Assembly (NCBI GenBank): GCA_024226935.1
Contig: JAAELK010000120.1
Span: 79,024-143,023, forward strand
Direction: 5' to 3'
Origin: Desulfobacteraceae bacterium
GTDB lineage: Bacteria > Desulfobacterota > Desulfobacteria > Desulfobacterales > Desulfobacteraceae
Length of the DNA: 64,000 nt
A program made the position numbers and the translations under genes. Below, one piece after another: positions 1-9,299 of the stretch. Every line of letters begins with the position of its first letter. The first letter of the stretch is position 1. Below the pieces are notes generated by a model. It saw only the letters and a program-made list of their open reading frames with translations, was not told the DNA's origin and made no database searches.

Positions 1-2
1 AT

Positions 3-872
3 TTTTTGATTCGTAAATATATTTATGGAGAATCCCTGTTGGAAACGATCACCATACCCTTGAGAATTTTTTTCCAGGGCGAAGATGATAATCCCAAATT
101 TTTTGACGGTCAATTAAACCCACTTCTTTTTTTACTGCCCTTGTTCGCATTTATATCGATTAAAAAAAAGACAGAGCAGAATTTGATCCATCAAAAAACA
201 CTGTTGGCATTTTCCCTGTTATACATAATGATAGTATTTTTTCATCAGGATATGCGCATAAGATGGATAGGACCGGCAATCCCTCCCTTAATCATATTAT
301 CAGCCCATGGCCTGAAAAATATATTTCAATTGATGACCACCACAAAAAAATTGCCTCCAAAAAAACATTTATACTTGTCCTGGATCAAAAAATCTATCCT
401 GTTTATTCTGATATTTTCCATGGCAAGCTTGAATGCCGTTTATATATACCAATTATTCAAGAAAATTGCCCCGCAAACATATATCACCCATAAAATTACA
501 CGGTCAGAATATATTGAACAATTCAGACCTGAGTACGCAACTTTGCAGTTTAGCAACCAGCATCTTAAAGGTAATATCAAACTTCTTGCATTTTTTCTTG
601 GCAACCGCAGATATTACTCAACCCATGACATCATATTCAACAACGAATTGTTTCAAAAAATAATCCAGGAATCAAAAACCCCAAAACAAATTTTTCAAAA
701 TCTGAAAATAAAAAAATTTACCCACCTGCTTATCAATTATCCAAAATTTAATTCCTGGATCAATATAAATTTTGACACCAGGGAAAAAGAAAAGATACAA
801 AAGTTTTTTAATAAATACACGAAGATATTATTTTTGAAAAATAATCACGGATTATACCAACTTAAACAATAA
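3..872 (+). CDS. Integral membrane protein, probable GT39/ArnT-like glycosyltransferase, C-terminal part (5' end outside window)
   Basis: The frame is open to the left edge, so this is the C-terminal part of a larger gene. What is visible is a run of hydrophobic helices (around PLLFLLPLFAFI, LLAFSLLYIMIVFF, IGPAIPPLIILSA and ILFILIFSMASLNAVYIY), followed by a soluble tail of about 150 residues. The order of a short soluble loop, a helix with an RxxGPAxPPL-like turn and a C-terminal periplasmic domain resembles the C-terminal half of lipid-linked sugar transferases of the GT39/PMT/ArnT superfamily. The catalytic N-terminal loops are missing, so the family call is an inference. It runs toward the leftward NtrC-type gene with about 50 bp between the stops. 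Confidence 0.5.
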   Translation, partial: FLIRKYIYGESLLETITIPLRIFFQGEDDNPKFFDGQLNPLLFLLPLFAFISIKKKTEQNLIHQKTLLAFSLLYIMIVFFHQDMRIRWIGPAIPPLIILSAHGLKNIFQLMTTTKKLPPKKHLYLSWIKKSILFILIFSMASLNAVYIYQLFKKIAPQTYITHKITRSEYIEQFRPEYATLQFSNQHLKGNIKLLAFFLGNRRYYSTHDIIFNNELFQKIIQESKTPKQIFQNLKIKKFTHLLINYPKFNSWININFDTREKEKIQKFFNKYTKILFLKNNHGLYQLKQ

Positions 873-925
873 ATTTAATCTTTGATGGAATATAGTAGAG
901 GAACCATGATTTTTGATCCTGAATA

Positions 926-2311
926 TTACAAACTTTTATCCAACCGATAACGCATGGATCGCAAACTTAGGTTCAAATAGTTTGCAGCCTGGCTTTTATT
1001 GCCGCCGGATAATTCCATGGCTTTTTTCAAATAGGCCGACTCAATGATGGAAAGAATTTTATCCAGATCAACTCCCTGTTCCACTTCTTCAAGGTCAAAT
1101 TGCTGACCTTTTATTCCTTCTATCCAGCTACGCTTCTTGTGAATGGAAATAGTAAGACTTTCAGGCAGAATAATATTGGTGGAAGAAAGAGCAACACTTC
1201 GTTCGATGAGATTTTCAAGCTCCCTGACATTACCGGGGAAAGAATATTTTTTTAAAAAATCAATGGCATAGGAGGAAAGCTTAACAATATCCTTTCCCAT
1301 TTTATCTGAATATTTTTTTGTAAAATGGGAGGACAAAAGAGCAATATCTACTTGTCTGTCCCTTAGGGGGGGAACTTTAATGGGGATAACATTAAGACGG
1401 AAAAAAAGATCTTCCCTGAAATTACCTTCAATAACTTCCTGGTCCAGTTTTTTATTTGTAGCAGAGATTATCCTCACGTCCACTTTAATTTCCGCCGTCC
1501 CCCCCACAGGCTTAAAGGAGGTTTCCTGAACAGCTCTCAGCAATTTAACCTGGAGCATGGTTGACAATTCACCTATTTCATCCAGAAAAATAGTTCCGGC
1601 ATTGGCGGCTTCAAACAAACCGATTTTATTGCTTATTGCTCCTGTGAATGAGCCTTTTACATGGCCAAAGAACTCACTTTCCATCAGGGTGTCAGAGATT
1701 CCCCCGCAATTAACCACCACAAAGGGCTTGTCCCTGCGATCTGAATTTTCATGGATGGCTCTTGCAATCAACTCTTTTCCCGTGCCGCTTTCCCCGGTAA
1801 TCAACACATTGGTCTTGGTGGGGGCAATTTGCTGGATACATTTATAGATGGCCTGCATTCCCGGGCTGTTTCCAATAATTCTATTAAAATGCAGATGATC
1901 CTTAAGCTCTGCAGACCGACTCTCTTTTTCATGATCAAGGGTTCTAAGTTCCAGAGCTCTGGCTATGGTATGGGTGAGTTCAATATTATTAAAGGGCTTG
2001 GGAACAAAATCATAGGCTCCTTGGTTCATGGCCTCCACGGCTATTTCCGTAGTGGAGTAGGCAGAAATCATAATCACAACCGTGTCAGGATCTTTTTTTT
2101 TAGCCTCTTTTAATACATCAAGGCCGGTAATATCTCCCAATTGAATATCGGATAATACAAGATCATAGGAGTTGTTTTGAATCAGCTTTGCTGCCTGGTT
2201 ACCACTTTTTGATAGACTAACCTTATAGCCTTCCTTGGATAAAAGCATATCCAGAAACTCGCGCATGCTGAGTTCATCATCCACCACAAGAATTTTGTGT
2301 TGTCTATTCAT
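926..2311 (-). CDS. Sigma-54-dependent response regulator (NtrC family: REC-AAA+-Fis HTH)
   Basis: Two-component transcription activator that drives sigma-54 promoters when phosphorylated. Receiver domain at residues 5-120 with phospho-acceptor Asp in LVLSDIQLG and conserved Lys in PKPFNN. AAA+ domain at about 140-380 with Walker A GESGTGKE, the sigma-54 contact loop GSFTGA (Ser in place of the usual Ala) and arginine-finger region. C-terminal Fis-type HTH around SGGNKSQAANYLNLS. A GTG lies one codon upstream, but the ATG used here sits 6 nt after a GGGGGAGG ribosome site. It is the last gene of the leftward pyrB-pyrC run. No cognate kinase is adjacent, so its signal is unknown. The sigma-54 gene itself (rpoN) lies in this window at 11.1 kb. 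Confidence 0.93.
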   Translation of the reverse strand: MNRQHKILVVDDELSMREFLDMLLSKEGYKVSLSKSGNQAAKLIQNNSYDLVLSDIQLGDITGLDVLKEAKKKDPDTVVIMISAYSTTEIAVEAMNQGAYDFVPKPFNNIELTHTIARALELRTLDHEKESRSAELKDHLHFNRIIGNSPGMQAIYKCIQQIAPTKTNVLITGESGTGKELIARAIHENSDRRDKPFVVVNCGGISDTLMESEFFGHVKGSFTGAISNKIGLFEAANAGTIFLDEIGELSTMLQVKLLRAVQETSFKPVGGTAEIKVDVRIISATNKKLDQEVIEGNFREDLFFRLNVIPIKVPPLRDRQVDIALLSSHFTKKYSDKMGKDIVKLSSYAIDFLKKYSFPGNVRELENLIERSVALSSTNIILPESLTISIHKKRSWIEGIKGQQFDLEEVEQGVDLDKILSIIESAYLKKAMELSGGNKSQAANYLNLSLRSMRYRLDKSL

Positions 2312-2338
2312 CACAACCCTCCCCCGGCTTTTGGATAT

Positions 2339-3625
2339 CTATTGTTTTTTATAAACTATCCTTCCATCAACCATGGTTAAAAACGTTTTTCCTTGCACCT
2401 GTCTGCCGCTAAAAGGTGTATTTTTGGATTTTGATATAAAGATGGAAGGATCAATTGCATATTGGATCTGCGGATCAATGATGGTCAGATCCGCAGGATT
2501 ACCCGGTTTGATATCATTATCAATCCCCAAAATTTTCGCGGGCTGTTTTGACATTTTATCAACAAGATCTGCCATGGACAACATACCATCTTGCACCAGC
2601 TTTAATGACAGGGGCAATGAGGTTTCAAGTCCCACAATACCAAATGCCGCCCTGTCAAACTCCAAATTCTTTTCATCGGCGCTGTGGGGGGCATGATCCG
2701 AAGCAATCATATCAATGGTACCGTCCATAAGGCCTTCTATTATTGCTTTTCTGTCCTTTTCAGATCGCAGGGGTGGGTTCATCTTGAAGTTGGTATCATA
2801 ATCTTTCACGGCACCATCGGTTAAGGTAAAATAATGGGGAGCCGTTTCACAACTTACATTGGCACCACGTTTTTTTGCCTGACGAACGGCTTCAATGGAC
2901 TCTGCTGTACTCATATGACAAAAATGAACCGCAGCCCCCGTAAGTTCACAAAGAGCAATATCCCGGAGCACCATAATACTTTCTGCGGCATTGGGGATTC
3001 CTTTTATTCCCATGAACGTGGCATGGGGGCCTTCGTTCATGGAGCCGCCATCCATCAAATTTTTATCTTCCGCATGGACAAAGATGGGAATATTGAGCCC
3101 ATTACAATACTCAAGGGCTCGCCTCATCAACAAAGAATTTTCAACGGGCAGTCCATCATCGGTGACAGCCCTTATACCAGCCTGCTGCATATCATAAATC
3201 TGCGCCAGAGATGTTCCCGATGACCCCTGGGAAACGGCCCCTGCAGGATAGACCCTGGCACCACCGGCATATTTGCCCCGGTTGATAATAAAAGCCGTTA
3301 CCTGGCTGTTATCATTAACCGGATCGGTGTTGGGCATGGAACAGACAGCGGTGAATCCCCCCCTTGCCGCAGCTTTTAATCCCGATTCAATGGTTTCCTT
3401 GTATTCATGGCCAGGTTCCCGCAGATGAACATGGATATCAATTAAACCAGGGACCACTATCATCCCAGAAGCATCCACCACCTGAACATCGGAGCTGTCC
3501 GACAAATTTGATGTATCCGATGGATCAAGTATTGCCTCAATTTTCCTGTCCCTGACCAAAATATCTTTTTTGTCATCCAAGTTCCCGGGGTCAAGAACCC
3601 TTGCCCCTTTAATAAGAATCTGCAT
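2339..3625 (-). CDS. pyrC: Dihydroorotase (class I)
   Basis: Zinc amidohydrolase of pyrimidine synthesis, cyclising carbamoyl-aspartate to dihydroorotate. The HxH metal motif is in DIHVHLREPG near residue 62, and the later metal-ligand Asp is in SDHAPHS near residue 310. Length 428 aa is normal for the class I type found beside aspartate transcarbamoylase. The ATG follows GGGAGGAAG at a good distance, and the start overlaps the end of pyrB by 17 nt, so the two are translationally coupled. In several bacteria class I dihydroorotase forms a complex with PyrB; that is family knowledge, not shown here. Confidence 0.96.
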   Translation of the reverse strand: MQILIKGARVLDPGNLDDKKDILVRDRKIEAILDPSDTSNLSDSSDVQVVDASGMIVVPGLIDIHVHLREPGHEYKETIESGLKAAARGGFTAVCSMPNTDPVNDNSQVTAFIINRGKYAGGARVYPAGAVSQGSSGTSLAQIYDMQQAGIRAVTDDGLPVENSLLMRRALEYCNGLNIPIFVHAEDKNLMDGGSMNEGPHATFMGIKGIPNAAESIMVLRDIALCELTGAAVHFCHMSTAESIEAVRQAKKRGANVSCETAPHYFTLTDGAVKDYDTNFKMNPPLRSEKDRKAIIEGLMDGTIDMIASDHAPHSADEKNLEFDRAAFGIVGLETSLPLSLKLVQDGMLSMADLVDKMSKQPAKILGIDNDIKPGNPADLTIIDPQIQYAIDPSIFISKSKNTPFSGRQVQGKTFLTMVDGRIVYKKQ

Positions 3626-4547
3626 GTCTGCTTCCTCCCGCCACTATATAAAAAAGCGCCATTCTCAATGCAACTCCATTGGTGACCTGATCTAAAATCA
3701 TGGAAGAATTAGAATCGGCCACCTCACTGGATATTTCAACCCCCCGGTTCATGGGACCTGGATGCATGAGGATCACATCCTTTTGGGCAAGCTTTACCCT
3801 GGCCGGATTCAGCCCGTAAAGGCTTGCATATTCCCGTTCACTTGGAAATAATATGTTCCCCTGTCTTTCTTTTTGAATTCTGAGCATCATAATAACATCC
3901 GCTCCTTCAACACAGGTATCCATATCTTTTGCCACCCGGCAGCCTAAGCTTTCAATACCATTAGGAATCATGGTTTGGGGGGCACAAACACTAACTTTGG
4001 CCCCCATCTTTGAGAACCCGATAATGTCGGATCTAGCTACCCTGGAATGGGCAATATCTCCCACAATGGAAATATTAAGTCCCGCAAGACTCCCTTTTTT
4101 CTCCCGGATACTCATCATATCCAGGAGAGCCTGGGAAGGATGGGCATGAATACCGTCCCCCCCATTGATAACCGAACATTTGACCTGTTTTGAAATCACA
4201 TGGGCTGCCCCCGATGAAGAATGCCTCAATACAATAATATCAGGATTCATAGCTTCAAGGTTTTTGGCCGTATCAATCAAAGTTTCTCCTTTAACAATGC
4301 TGGAGGAACTTTTAGCAATGGACACCGTATCAGCCGACAGCCGTTTGGCCGCAATTTCAAAGGAAAGTTTTGTCCTTGTAGAAGGTTCCTGAAAAAAAAG
4401 GATAATGGTTTTGCCCCTAAGGGTGGGAACCTTTTTAACCGGCCGTTTTGAAATTTCTTTCATCCCCTGGGCCGTGTCCAGAATCATGGTGATCTCCTTG
4501 GTATCAAGGGACTTGATATCAAGAATATCTTTTTTTTCAAACCGCAT
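3609..4547 (-). CDS. pyrB: Aspartate carbamoyltransferase catalytic subunit
   Basis: Condenses carbamoyl phosphate with aspartate, the committed step of pyrimidine synthesis. The carbamoyl-phosphate loop is QEPSTRTKLSFE near residue 54, and the active-site loop MHPGPMNRGVEI is near residue 262. Length 312 aa is typical of the catalytic chain. No pyrI regulatory subunit is next to it, and pyrC overlaps it, as in the PyrB-PyrC type arrangement. A ribosome site AAGGTAGG precedes the ATG. Confidence 0.97.
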   Translation of the reverse strand: MRFEKKDILDIKSLDTKEITMILDTAQGMKEISKRPVKKVPTLRGKTIILFFQEPSTRTKLSFEIAAKRLSADTVSIAKSSSSIVKGETLIDTAKNLEAMNPDIIVLRHSSSGAAHVISKQVKCSVINGGDGIHAHPSQALLDMMSIREKKGSLAGLNISIVGDIAHSRVARSDIIGFSKMGAKVSVCAPQTMIPNGIESLGCRVAKDMDTCVEGADVIMMLRIQKERQGNILFPSEREYASLYGLNPARVKLAQKDVILMHPGPMNRGVEISSEVADSNSSMILDQVTNGVALRMALFYIVAGGSRHADSY

Positions 4548-4563
4548 ATTACCTACCTTAATT

Positions 4564-5184
4564 TTAGAATAATAAACTGCCTAATCTATTCCACCGCACA
4601 CTGAAAGCTTGCTTATCCCAGGACCAATAAATCATGAAGGCCTCCCCTTTAACCGCAGATAGATCTACAAATCCCCAAAATCTGCTGTCATGACTATTAT
4701 CTCTATTATCACCCATCACAAACAGCTTGTTATGGGGAACCTTAATTTTGCTTAAGTTATCTCTGGTACTGAGATTACCCGGAATGATTCGATCATCCCC
4801 GTATATGGCATAGGGTTGATTGGTAACAAGTTTATCATTCACATAAAGTCGTTTATTTATAATTTCAAGGGTATCTCCTCCCACGCCTATCACCCGCTTA
4901 ATGAAATCCTTGGACGGGTCATCTGGATATTTAAATACCACAATATCTCCACGTTGGGGATCTTTGACATGAATCAGAGTTTTACCATTTGTAAAAGGTA
5001 TTTTTACCCCGTAAATAAATTTATTGACCAGAATCTGATCGCCAATCTGCAAGGTTTCCAGCATTGATCCGGAAGGAATTTTAAAAGCTTGTACAATAAA
5101 GGTCCGGATAAACATGGCAATTATGATTGCAATTACAATTGCTTCTATGTTCTCCCGCCACACATTCTTCTTTTTAGTCGTCAT
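4564..5184 (-). CDS. lepB: Signal peptidase I
   Basis: Membrane serine protease that removes signal peptides from exported proteins. One N-terminal transmembrane helix (about residues 12-32, AIVIAIIIAMFIRTFIV) is followed directly by the catalytic Ser in KIPSGSMLETLQ near residue 40. The general-base Lys is in FIKRVIGVGGD near residue 96, and the box GDNRDNSHDSRFWG is near 158. At 206 aa it is the short, single-anchor form. It sits 16 bp upstream of pyrB and 21 bp downstream of the HcyBio gene in a leftward operon-like run. The ribosome site is weak, which suggests coupling to the upstream gene. Confidence 0.96.
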   Translation of the reverse strand: MTTKKKNVWRENIEAIVIAIIIAMFIRTFIVQAFKIPSGSMLETLQIGDQILVNKFIYGVKIPFTNGKTLIHVKDPQRGDIVVFKYPDDPSKDFIKRVIGVGGDTLEIINKRLYVNDKLVTNQPYAIYGDDRIIPGNLSTRDNLSKIKVPHNKLFVMGDNRDNSHDSRFWGFVDLSAVKGEAFMIYWSWDKQAFSVRWNRLGSLLF

Positions 5185-5205
5185 TTTTTAATTTCACTTT
5201 CAATA

Positions 5206-6369
5206 TTAACAAAACAGGTGTTGGGGTTGTCCTATAAAAAACTTTGAGCGTTGAATCTGGGTTTTCAGTATGGTTGCAATTTTCCTTGCTTTTACCATAC
5301 TTGATAGGGGAACCGTGGGAATTTTTTTGCCCTTTATCATGATACTGCCACTTTTTAATTCGGCATAACTGACCTGCCCATAGGATTTTGAAACGCCCTG
5401 GGGATAATCATACCCATAATCAACCACTTGGGTAAAAATCTGGTCATCTGAAACCGCTGTGTATTTTAGCATCTCCTCGTTTAAAATGGGAATGGGAATA
5501 CCAAGGCCAATGGAAAGAGAACATCCATACCCCCTGATACTCTGCCCCACCAGCCACTCAGGAGACATCTGCTTTAAGTCACCCATGACGCAAAGAGTGC
5601 CAGATGGTGTTGTAGGGACCCCGTTCATGGAGCGTTCCACATCCTTTTTATGCTGGGTACCGGTCCAGGTGACATACCCTTGGGCACCACCCAAAAAAAT
5701 ACGGGTACCAAGACCTATGGTTTTCAAATAAGGATCATTAAATAATGGACTTAATTCACCGGAAGTCGAATAATTGGCATTGCCCATATTTGATTTCAAA
5801 GTTCCCATATAGGTATATTTTATTTTATCGGACCGATTAACGGCACAATTATAATTCTGGTATGCATTGCGTGGATTACAAAGCATTGCATTGGGAAGAT
5901 CGTTTAATGTCACAATCTTTTCAATTTTCTTGTTGGGATAGCAATCAGTCCCATAACTTTGTGCCCGGACTTCTACCTTCCTGCCTGCCACAAGATCCTG
6001 AATAACATGCCCGCCACCATAATTAAATTCACCTGGATGGTATTTGTTCAAAGGGTCATCATCACTGGTTTGAGTAGCTCCAAGGTAGCAATCCACCGCG
6101 GCAACCCCGGAATATGCAGATACATTATTAAACCAGGTCTTGGTGGTTCGCACAAGGGGTTTGAACTGGCCAATATTAATGAATGCCCCCGAAGAGCACA
6201 TGGGTGCAAAAGTTCCGGTGGTGACCACATCCACTTTTTTAGCAGCTTCAACCACTCCGTGCTTTTGAGCAATGTCAATAATCTCTTCCGCTGTAACTAC
6301 AACGGCCTCACCCCGGGCAATTTTTTTATTTATCTGCTCATAGGTTTTGTTTACTTTAAATTCATTCAT
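5206..6369 (-). CDS. Homocysteine biosynthesis protein (HcyBio/DUF39 family)
   Basis: Recognised as the HcyBio (former DUF39) family. In methanogens and sulfate reducers, members convert aspartate semialdehyde plus sulfide to homocysteine, usually with a NIL-ferredoxin partner protein. A conserved cysteine is in the MCSSGAF motif near residue 58, another in DCYLGATQT near 95 and another in GTDCYPN near 140; glycine-rich segments include NYGGGHV and FLGGAQGYV. Length 387 aa is normal. The ferredoxin partner is not adjacent: neighbours are lepB and an M23 peptidase. The function is family-based. Confidence 0.88.
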   Translation of the reverse strand: MNEFKVNKTYEQINKKIARGEAVVVTAEEIIDIAQKHGVVEAAKKVDVVTTGTFAPMCSSGAFINIGQFKPLVRTTKTWFNNVSAYSGVAAVDCYLGATQTSDDDPLNKYHPGEFNYGGGHVIQDLVAGRKVEVRAQSYGTDCYPNKKIEKIVTLNDLPNAMLCNPRNAYQNYNCAVNRSDKIKYTYMGTLKSNMGNANYSTSGELSPLFNDPYLKTIGLGTRIFLGGAQGYVTWTGTQHKKDVERSMNGVPTTPSGTLCVMGDLKQMSPEWLVGQSIRGYGCSLSIGLGIPIPILNEEMLKYTAVSDDQIFTQVVDYGYDYPQGVSKSYGQVSYAELKSGSIMIKGKKIPTVPLSSMVKARKIATILKTQIQRSKFFIGQPQHLFC

Positions 6370-6385
6370 AATTAACCTTTACAAA

Positions 6386-7765
6386 TCATTCTACCATTTG
6401 CTTAACAAATTTAATTTTTGAAGTGATATTATTTTTTATCCAGGATGCATCCCACCATTCAACAGGATTGACAAATACATTATGGACAATCATTGAAAAA
6501 TGCAAATGATCACCTCCGGCAAGACCAGTTAGTCCTGAGATGCCGATAACATCTCCCTTTGCCACCTCATCCCCTTTATTCACCGTAATTTCACTTAAAT
6601 GGGCATAGAGACTTGCAAGACCAAAACCGTGATCAATAATGACGCAATTGCCGAAAATACCCACCTTTTTTGCCATAATAACCCGACCCGCATTGGCGGC
6701 TCCCACCTTTGCATTGGAAGTGGACGCAAGGTCCATCCCCATATGATCCGCCTGACCAATTTCCCTACCATGGTATTTGTAAGTTCTGTGGTCGGCAAAA
6801 CCGGCACGGGTTGCAGAACCTGCAAGCCTGGCAAATCTGCCTTTCCATAAAAGTTTACCCTCGGTATCTTCTGGAACCTTCAAAACAGTGGCGCAATTTT
6901 TTTTGCGTAACTTAGTATTAATATAGATAAATTTTTCAAGCAATGGATTTTTGGAGCCGACAAAGGTATCATCTACTTCACCCAGGTCAAAATCCGGCAT
7001 TTTAAATTCCAGAAATTTGTCTGATATATTCAAGGTATCAGTTTTAAAGTGCTTGTCACCTATATAATGGTGAAAACCCCTTTGGGCTACATTTCCTGCA
7101 AGATCCTGGGCAGTTACAAAAATTTGAGTCCCCGGCCCTTGTTTATCACTTAACGCAAAAAAAGCGGCATAAATATTCTTATTCTTAAACAGCCCCGAAT
7201 AACCTGGGAAAAAATTATCTCCAACCATGACACCGCTCTTGACATTGTCCTCGGACAATTTGTAAATAACCAATCCACTGCCGCCCCGGGCAATATTGTG
7301 TTGACGGGTTAATACTCTGATTTCCGGAGGCTTTGTGTCAATGATCACCTTTTTTTCTTCGGAAAAAACATTGCCACGATTCCACCCTCGCCATGAATAG
7401 TCAGCCACCATGATCCGAATAAGAGCTTCTCCATCGTGCATCCCATATTTACGGGATTCCACTGGAATAACAAAAGAATCTTCATTCACCCGACGGTCGG
7501 AAAAAAAACTGGCAAGGGAAGAAGGGGGATAGTCTTTTTCAAGAAGCACCTTTTCATTACCATTTTGAACAATGGAAACCATGACTTTCCTTAAGCCGGT
7601 CCCCTTATCATTCACCTTTAAAGACATCTCATAGGATTTTTTTAAATATAAGGAGGGTAATACCACATCTACCTTGGGCCCAGAACCTTCGTATTTATAA
7701 AAAAGGATCCACACAAGCGGGATCAAGATTGCCAAAAATAATATAACAATAACAACTTTCTTCAT
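6386..7765 (-). CDS. M23/LytM-family metallopeptidase, membrane-anchored
   Basis: Peptidoglycan-cleaving zinc endopeptidase or LytM-type regulator. A single N-terminal helix (about residues 3-24, VVIVILFLAILIPLVWILF) anchors it facing the periplasm. The long middle part looks like Ig-like extracellular beta domains (for example KPPEIRVLTRQHN, VTAQDLAGNVAQ). The C-terminal LytM domain carries both zinc motifs, HMGMDLAS and HLHFSM, plus LYAHLSE, so it looks catalytically complete. An in-frame TTG precedes the ATG used here, but GATAGG is well spaced for the ATG. It is the first gene of the leftward run and diverges from kdsA. Confidence 0.9.
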   Translation of the reverse strand: MKKVVIVILFLAILIPLVWILFYKYEGSGPKVDVVLPSLYLKKSYEMSLKVNDKGTGLRKVMVSIVQNGNEKVLLEKDYPPSSLASFFSDRRVNEDSFVIPVESRKYGMHDGEALIRIMVADYSWRGWNRGNVFSEEKKVIIDTKPPEIRVLTRQHNIARGGSGLVIYKLSEDNVKSGVMVGDNFFPGYSGLFKNKNIYAAFFALSDKQGPGTQIFVTAQDLAGNVAQRGFHHYIGDKHFKTDTLNISDKFLEFKMPDFDLGEVDDTFVGSKNPLLEKFIYINTKLRKKNCATVLKVPEDTEGKLLWKGRFARLAGSATRAGFADHRTYKYHGREIGQADHMGMDLASTSNAKVGAANAGRVIMAKKVGIFGNCVIIDHGFGLASLYAHLSEITVNKGDEVAKGDVIGISGLTGLAGGDHLHFSMIVHNVFVNPVEWWDASWIKNNITSKIKFVKQMVE

Positions 7766-7860
7766 CAAATATACCTATCTTTTCAAGAGGTTAGGATTCA
7801 TACAAACAAAACATATTAAAATACCAGCAATGATCTAACTTATCAAGGAATTTTACATTC

Positions 7861-7887
7861 TTGACTTTTTGGGCTCCAAAATATAAT
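7861..7887 (+). promoter_or_regulatory. Candidate sigma-70 promoter for the kdsA-lpt-rpoN run
   Basis: TTGACT (7861-7866) and TATAAT (7882-7887) are separated by 15 bp, shorter than the ideal 17, in the divergent gap between the M23 peptidase and kdsA. The start would fall about 28 bp before the kdsA ATG. The -10 is perfect, but the spacer lowers confidence. Confidence 0.4.
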
Positions 7888-7922
7888 TTAGACCATATAC
7901 TTTAATTTTAAGGAAAGACCCC

Positions 7923-8735
7923 ATGAACAATTTTTTTTTTAATTTGATAGACACTCCCTCCCCTGTTTTTTTCCTCATTTCAGGCCCCTGTGTAATTGAA
8001 AGCTATGAGACCAGTTTTTCCATTGCCAAGAGTTTAAAAGAAACCACACAAAAACTGGGAATACCCTTTATCTTCAAGGCTTCTTTTGATAAAGCAAACC
8101 GGACTTCCATAGATGCCTTCCGGGGCCCTGGATTTGAAGAAGGGTTAGATATTTTAAACCGGATTAAAACCGAACTTAAGATTCCTGTCCTTTCGGACAT
8201 CCACCTTCCCGACCAAGCCCAAAAGGCTGCACAAGTACTTGATATCATTCAGATCCCTGCCTTTTTATGTCGACAGACAGATTTAATTCGGGCGGCTTGT
8301 GAAACCGGTCGACCCGTAAATATAAAAAAAGGGCAATTTCTCTCCCCCTTTGAGTGCAAAAACATCATTACCAAAGCAAATTCTTTTGGGAACTATGACA
8401 TCAGCATCACCGAAAGAGGTGTCAGTTTCGGATATAATAATCTTGTTGTGGATTTCAGATCCATCCACATTCTCAACGAAATGGGGGCTCCGGTCATCTT
8501 TGATGCCACCCACAGCGTCCAATTGCCAGGCGGAGCGTCAGATTCATCGGCAGGAGAAAGCCAATTTATCCCGACCCTTTCAAAGGCTGCCATTGCAGCA
8601 GGTGCCCATGGCTTGTTCATGGAAACCCACCCGGAACCTGCAAAAGCACTTTGTGACGGCCCCAATTCCATGCCCCTCAATGAGATGGAACCATTGCTGA
8701 CCACCCTTCTGGCAATCAAAAAAGTATCTGGATAA
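7923..8735 (+). CDS. kdsA: 3-deoxy-8-phosphooctulonate (KDO-8-P) synthase
   Basis: Condenses phosphoenolpyruvate with arabinose-5-phosphate to make KDO-8-phosphate for the LPS inner core. The motif SGPCVIES near residue 20 carries the Cys ligand of the metal-dependent class (metal-independent enzymes such as that of E. coli have Asn there). FKASFDKANR, IKKGQFLSP and DATHSVQLPGG are standard substrate motifs. Length 270 aa is normal. It begins a tight rightward run with kdsC and the lpt genes. Confidence 0.97.
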   Translation: MNNFFFNLIDTPSPVFFLISGPCVIESYETSFSIAKSLKETTQKLGIPFIFKASFDKANRTSIDAFRGPGFEEGLDILNRIKTELKIPVLSDIHLPDQAQKAAQVLDIIQIPAFLCRQTDLIRAACETGRPVNIKKGQFLSPFECKNIITKANSFGNYDISITERGVSFGYNNLVVDFRSIHILNEMGAPVIFDATHSVQLPGGASDSSAGESQFIPTLSKAAIAAGAHGLFMETHPEPAKALCDGPNSMPLNEMEPLLTTLLAIKKVSG

Positions 8736-8741
8736 ACCAAA

Positions 8742-9299
8742 ATGAAAGAAGAATCAAACCACAAAAAAGCAAATCCTAAAAAACCTGATCTAAAATTAAA
8801 TCAGGTCAAATTACTGCTCTTAGATGTAGATGGGGTTCTGACAGACGGACAAATCACCTATACCGACTCAGGTGAGCAGATCAAAAGTTTTAATTCAAAA
8901 GATGGTCTAGGGCTGCGGCTGCTCATGGATAACAATATCCGGGTCGGCATTATTACCGGTCGAAAATCCAATGCCCTGGTCCACCGCTGCCGGAATCTGG
9001 GCATTGATCTTATCTTTGACGGCATAAAAAACAAGGCGGAGGCTTTGGACAAAATTATTAAGCTAACTGGAATTTCTGCCCCGAATATTGCCTTTGTTGG
9101 AGATGATCTCATAGATCTACCGGCAATGATACGCACGAGTATTTCTTTTACTGTTCCCGATGCTCCCGAAGAAGTAAAGCTCCACGCCTCCATGGTCACT
9201 TCGGCAAAGGGAGGCCATGGTGCAGTGAGAGAAATTTGTGAGGCCATCCTGAAAGCCCAGGGGTTATGGGAAAAACTTTTAAATAAATACTTATCATGA
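8742..9299 (+). CDS. kdsC: KDO-8-phosphate phosphatase
   Basis: HAD-family phosphatase that releases KDO from KDO-8-P. The nucleophile motif is LLLDVDGVLTDG near residue 27, motif II is in GIITGRKS and motif III in FVGDDLIDLPAM near 125. Like other KdsC proteins it lacks a large cap domain. It starts 6 bp after kdsA, and its stop overlaps the lptC start (ATGA). The first 20 residues form a Lys-rich tail ahead of the HAD core. Confidence 0.95.
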   Translation: MKEESNHKKANPKKPDLKLNQVKLLLLDVDGVLTDGQITYTDSGEQIKSFNSKDGLGLRLLMDNNIRVGIITGRKSNALVHRCRNLGIDLIFDGIKNKAEALDKIIKLTGISAPNIAFVGDDLIDLPAMIRTSISFTVPDAPEEVKLHASMVTSAKGGHGAVREICEAILKAQGLWEKLLNKYLS

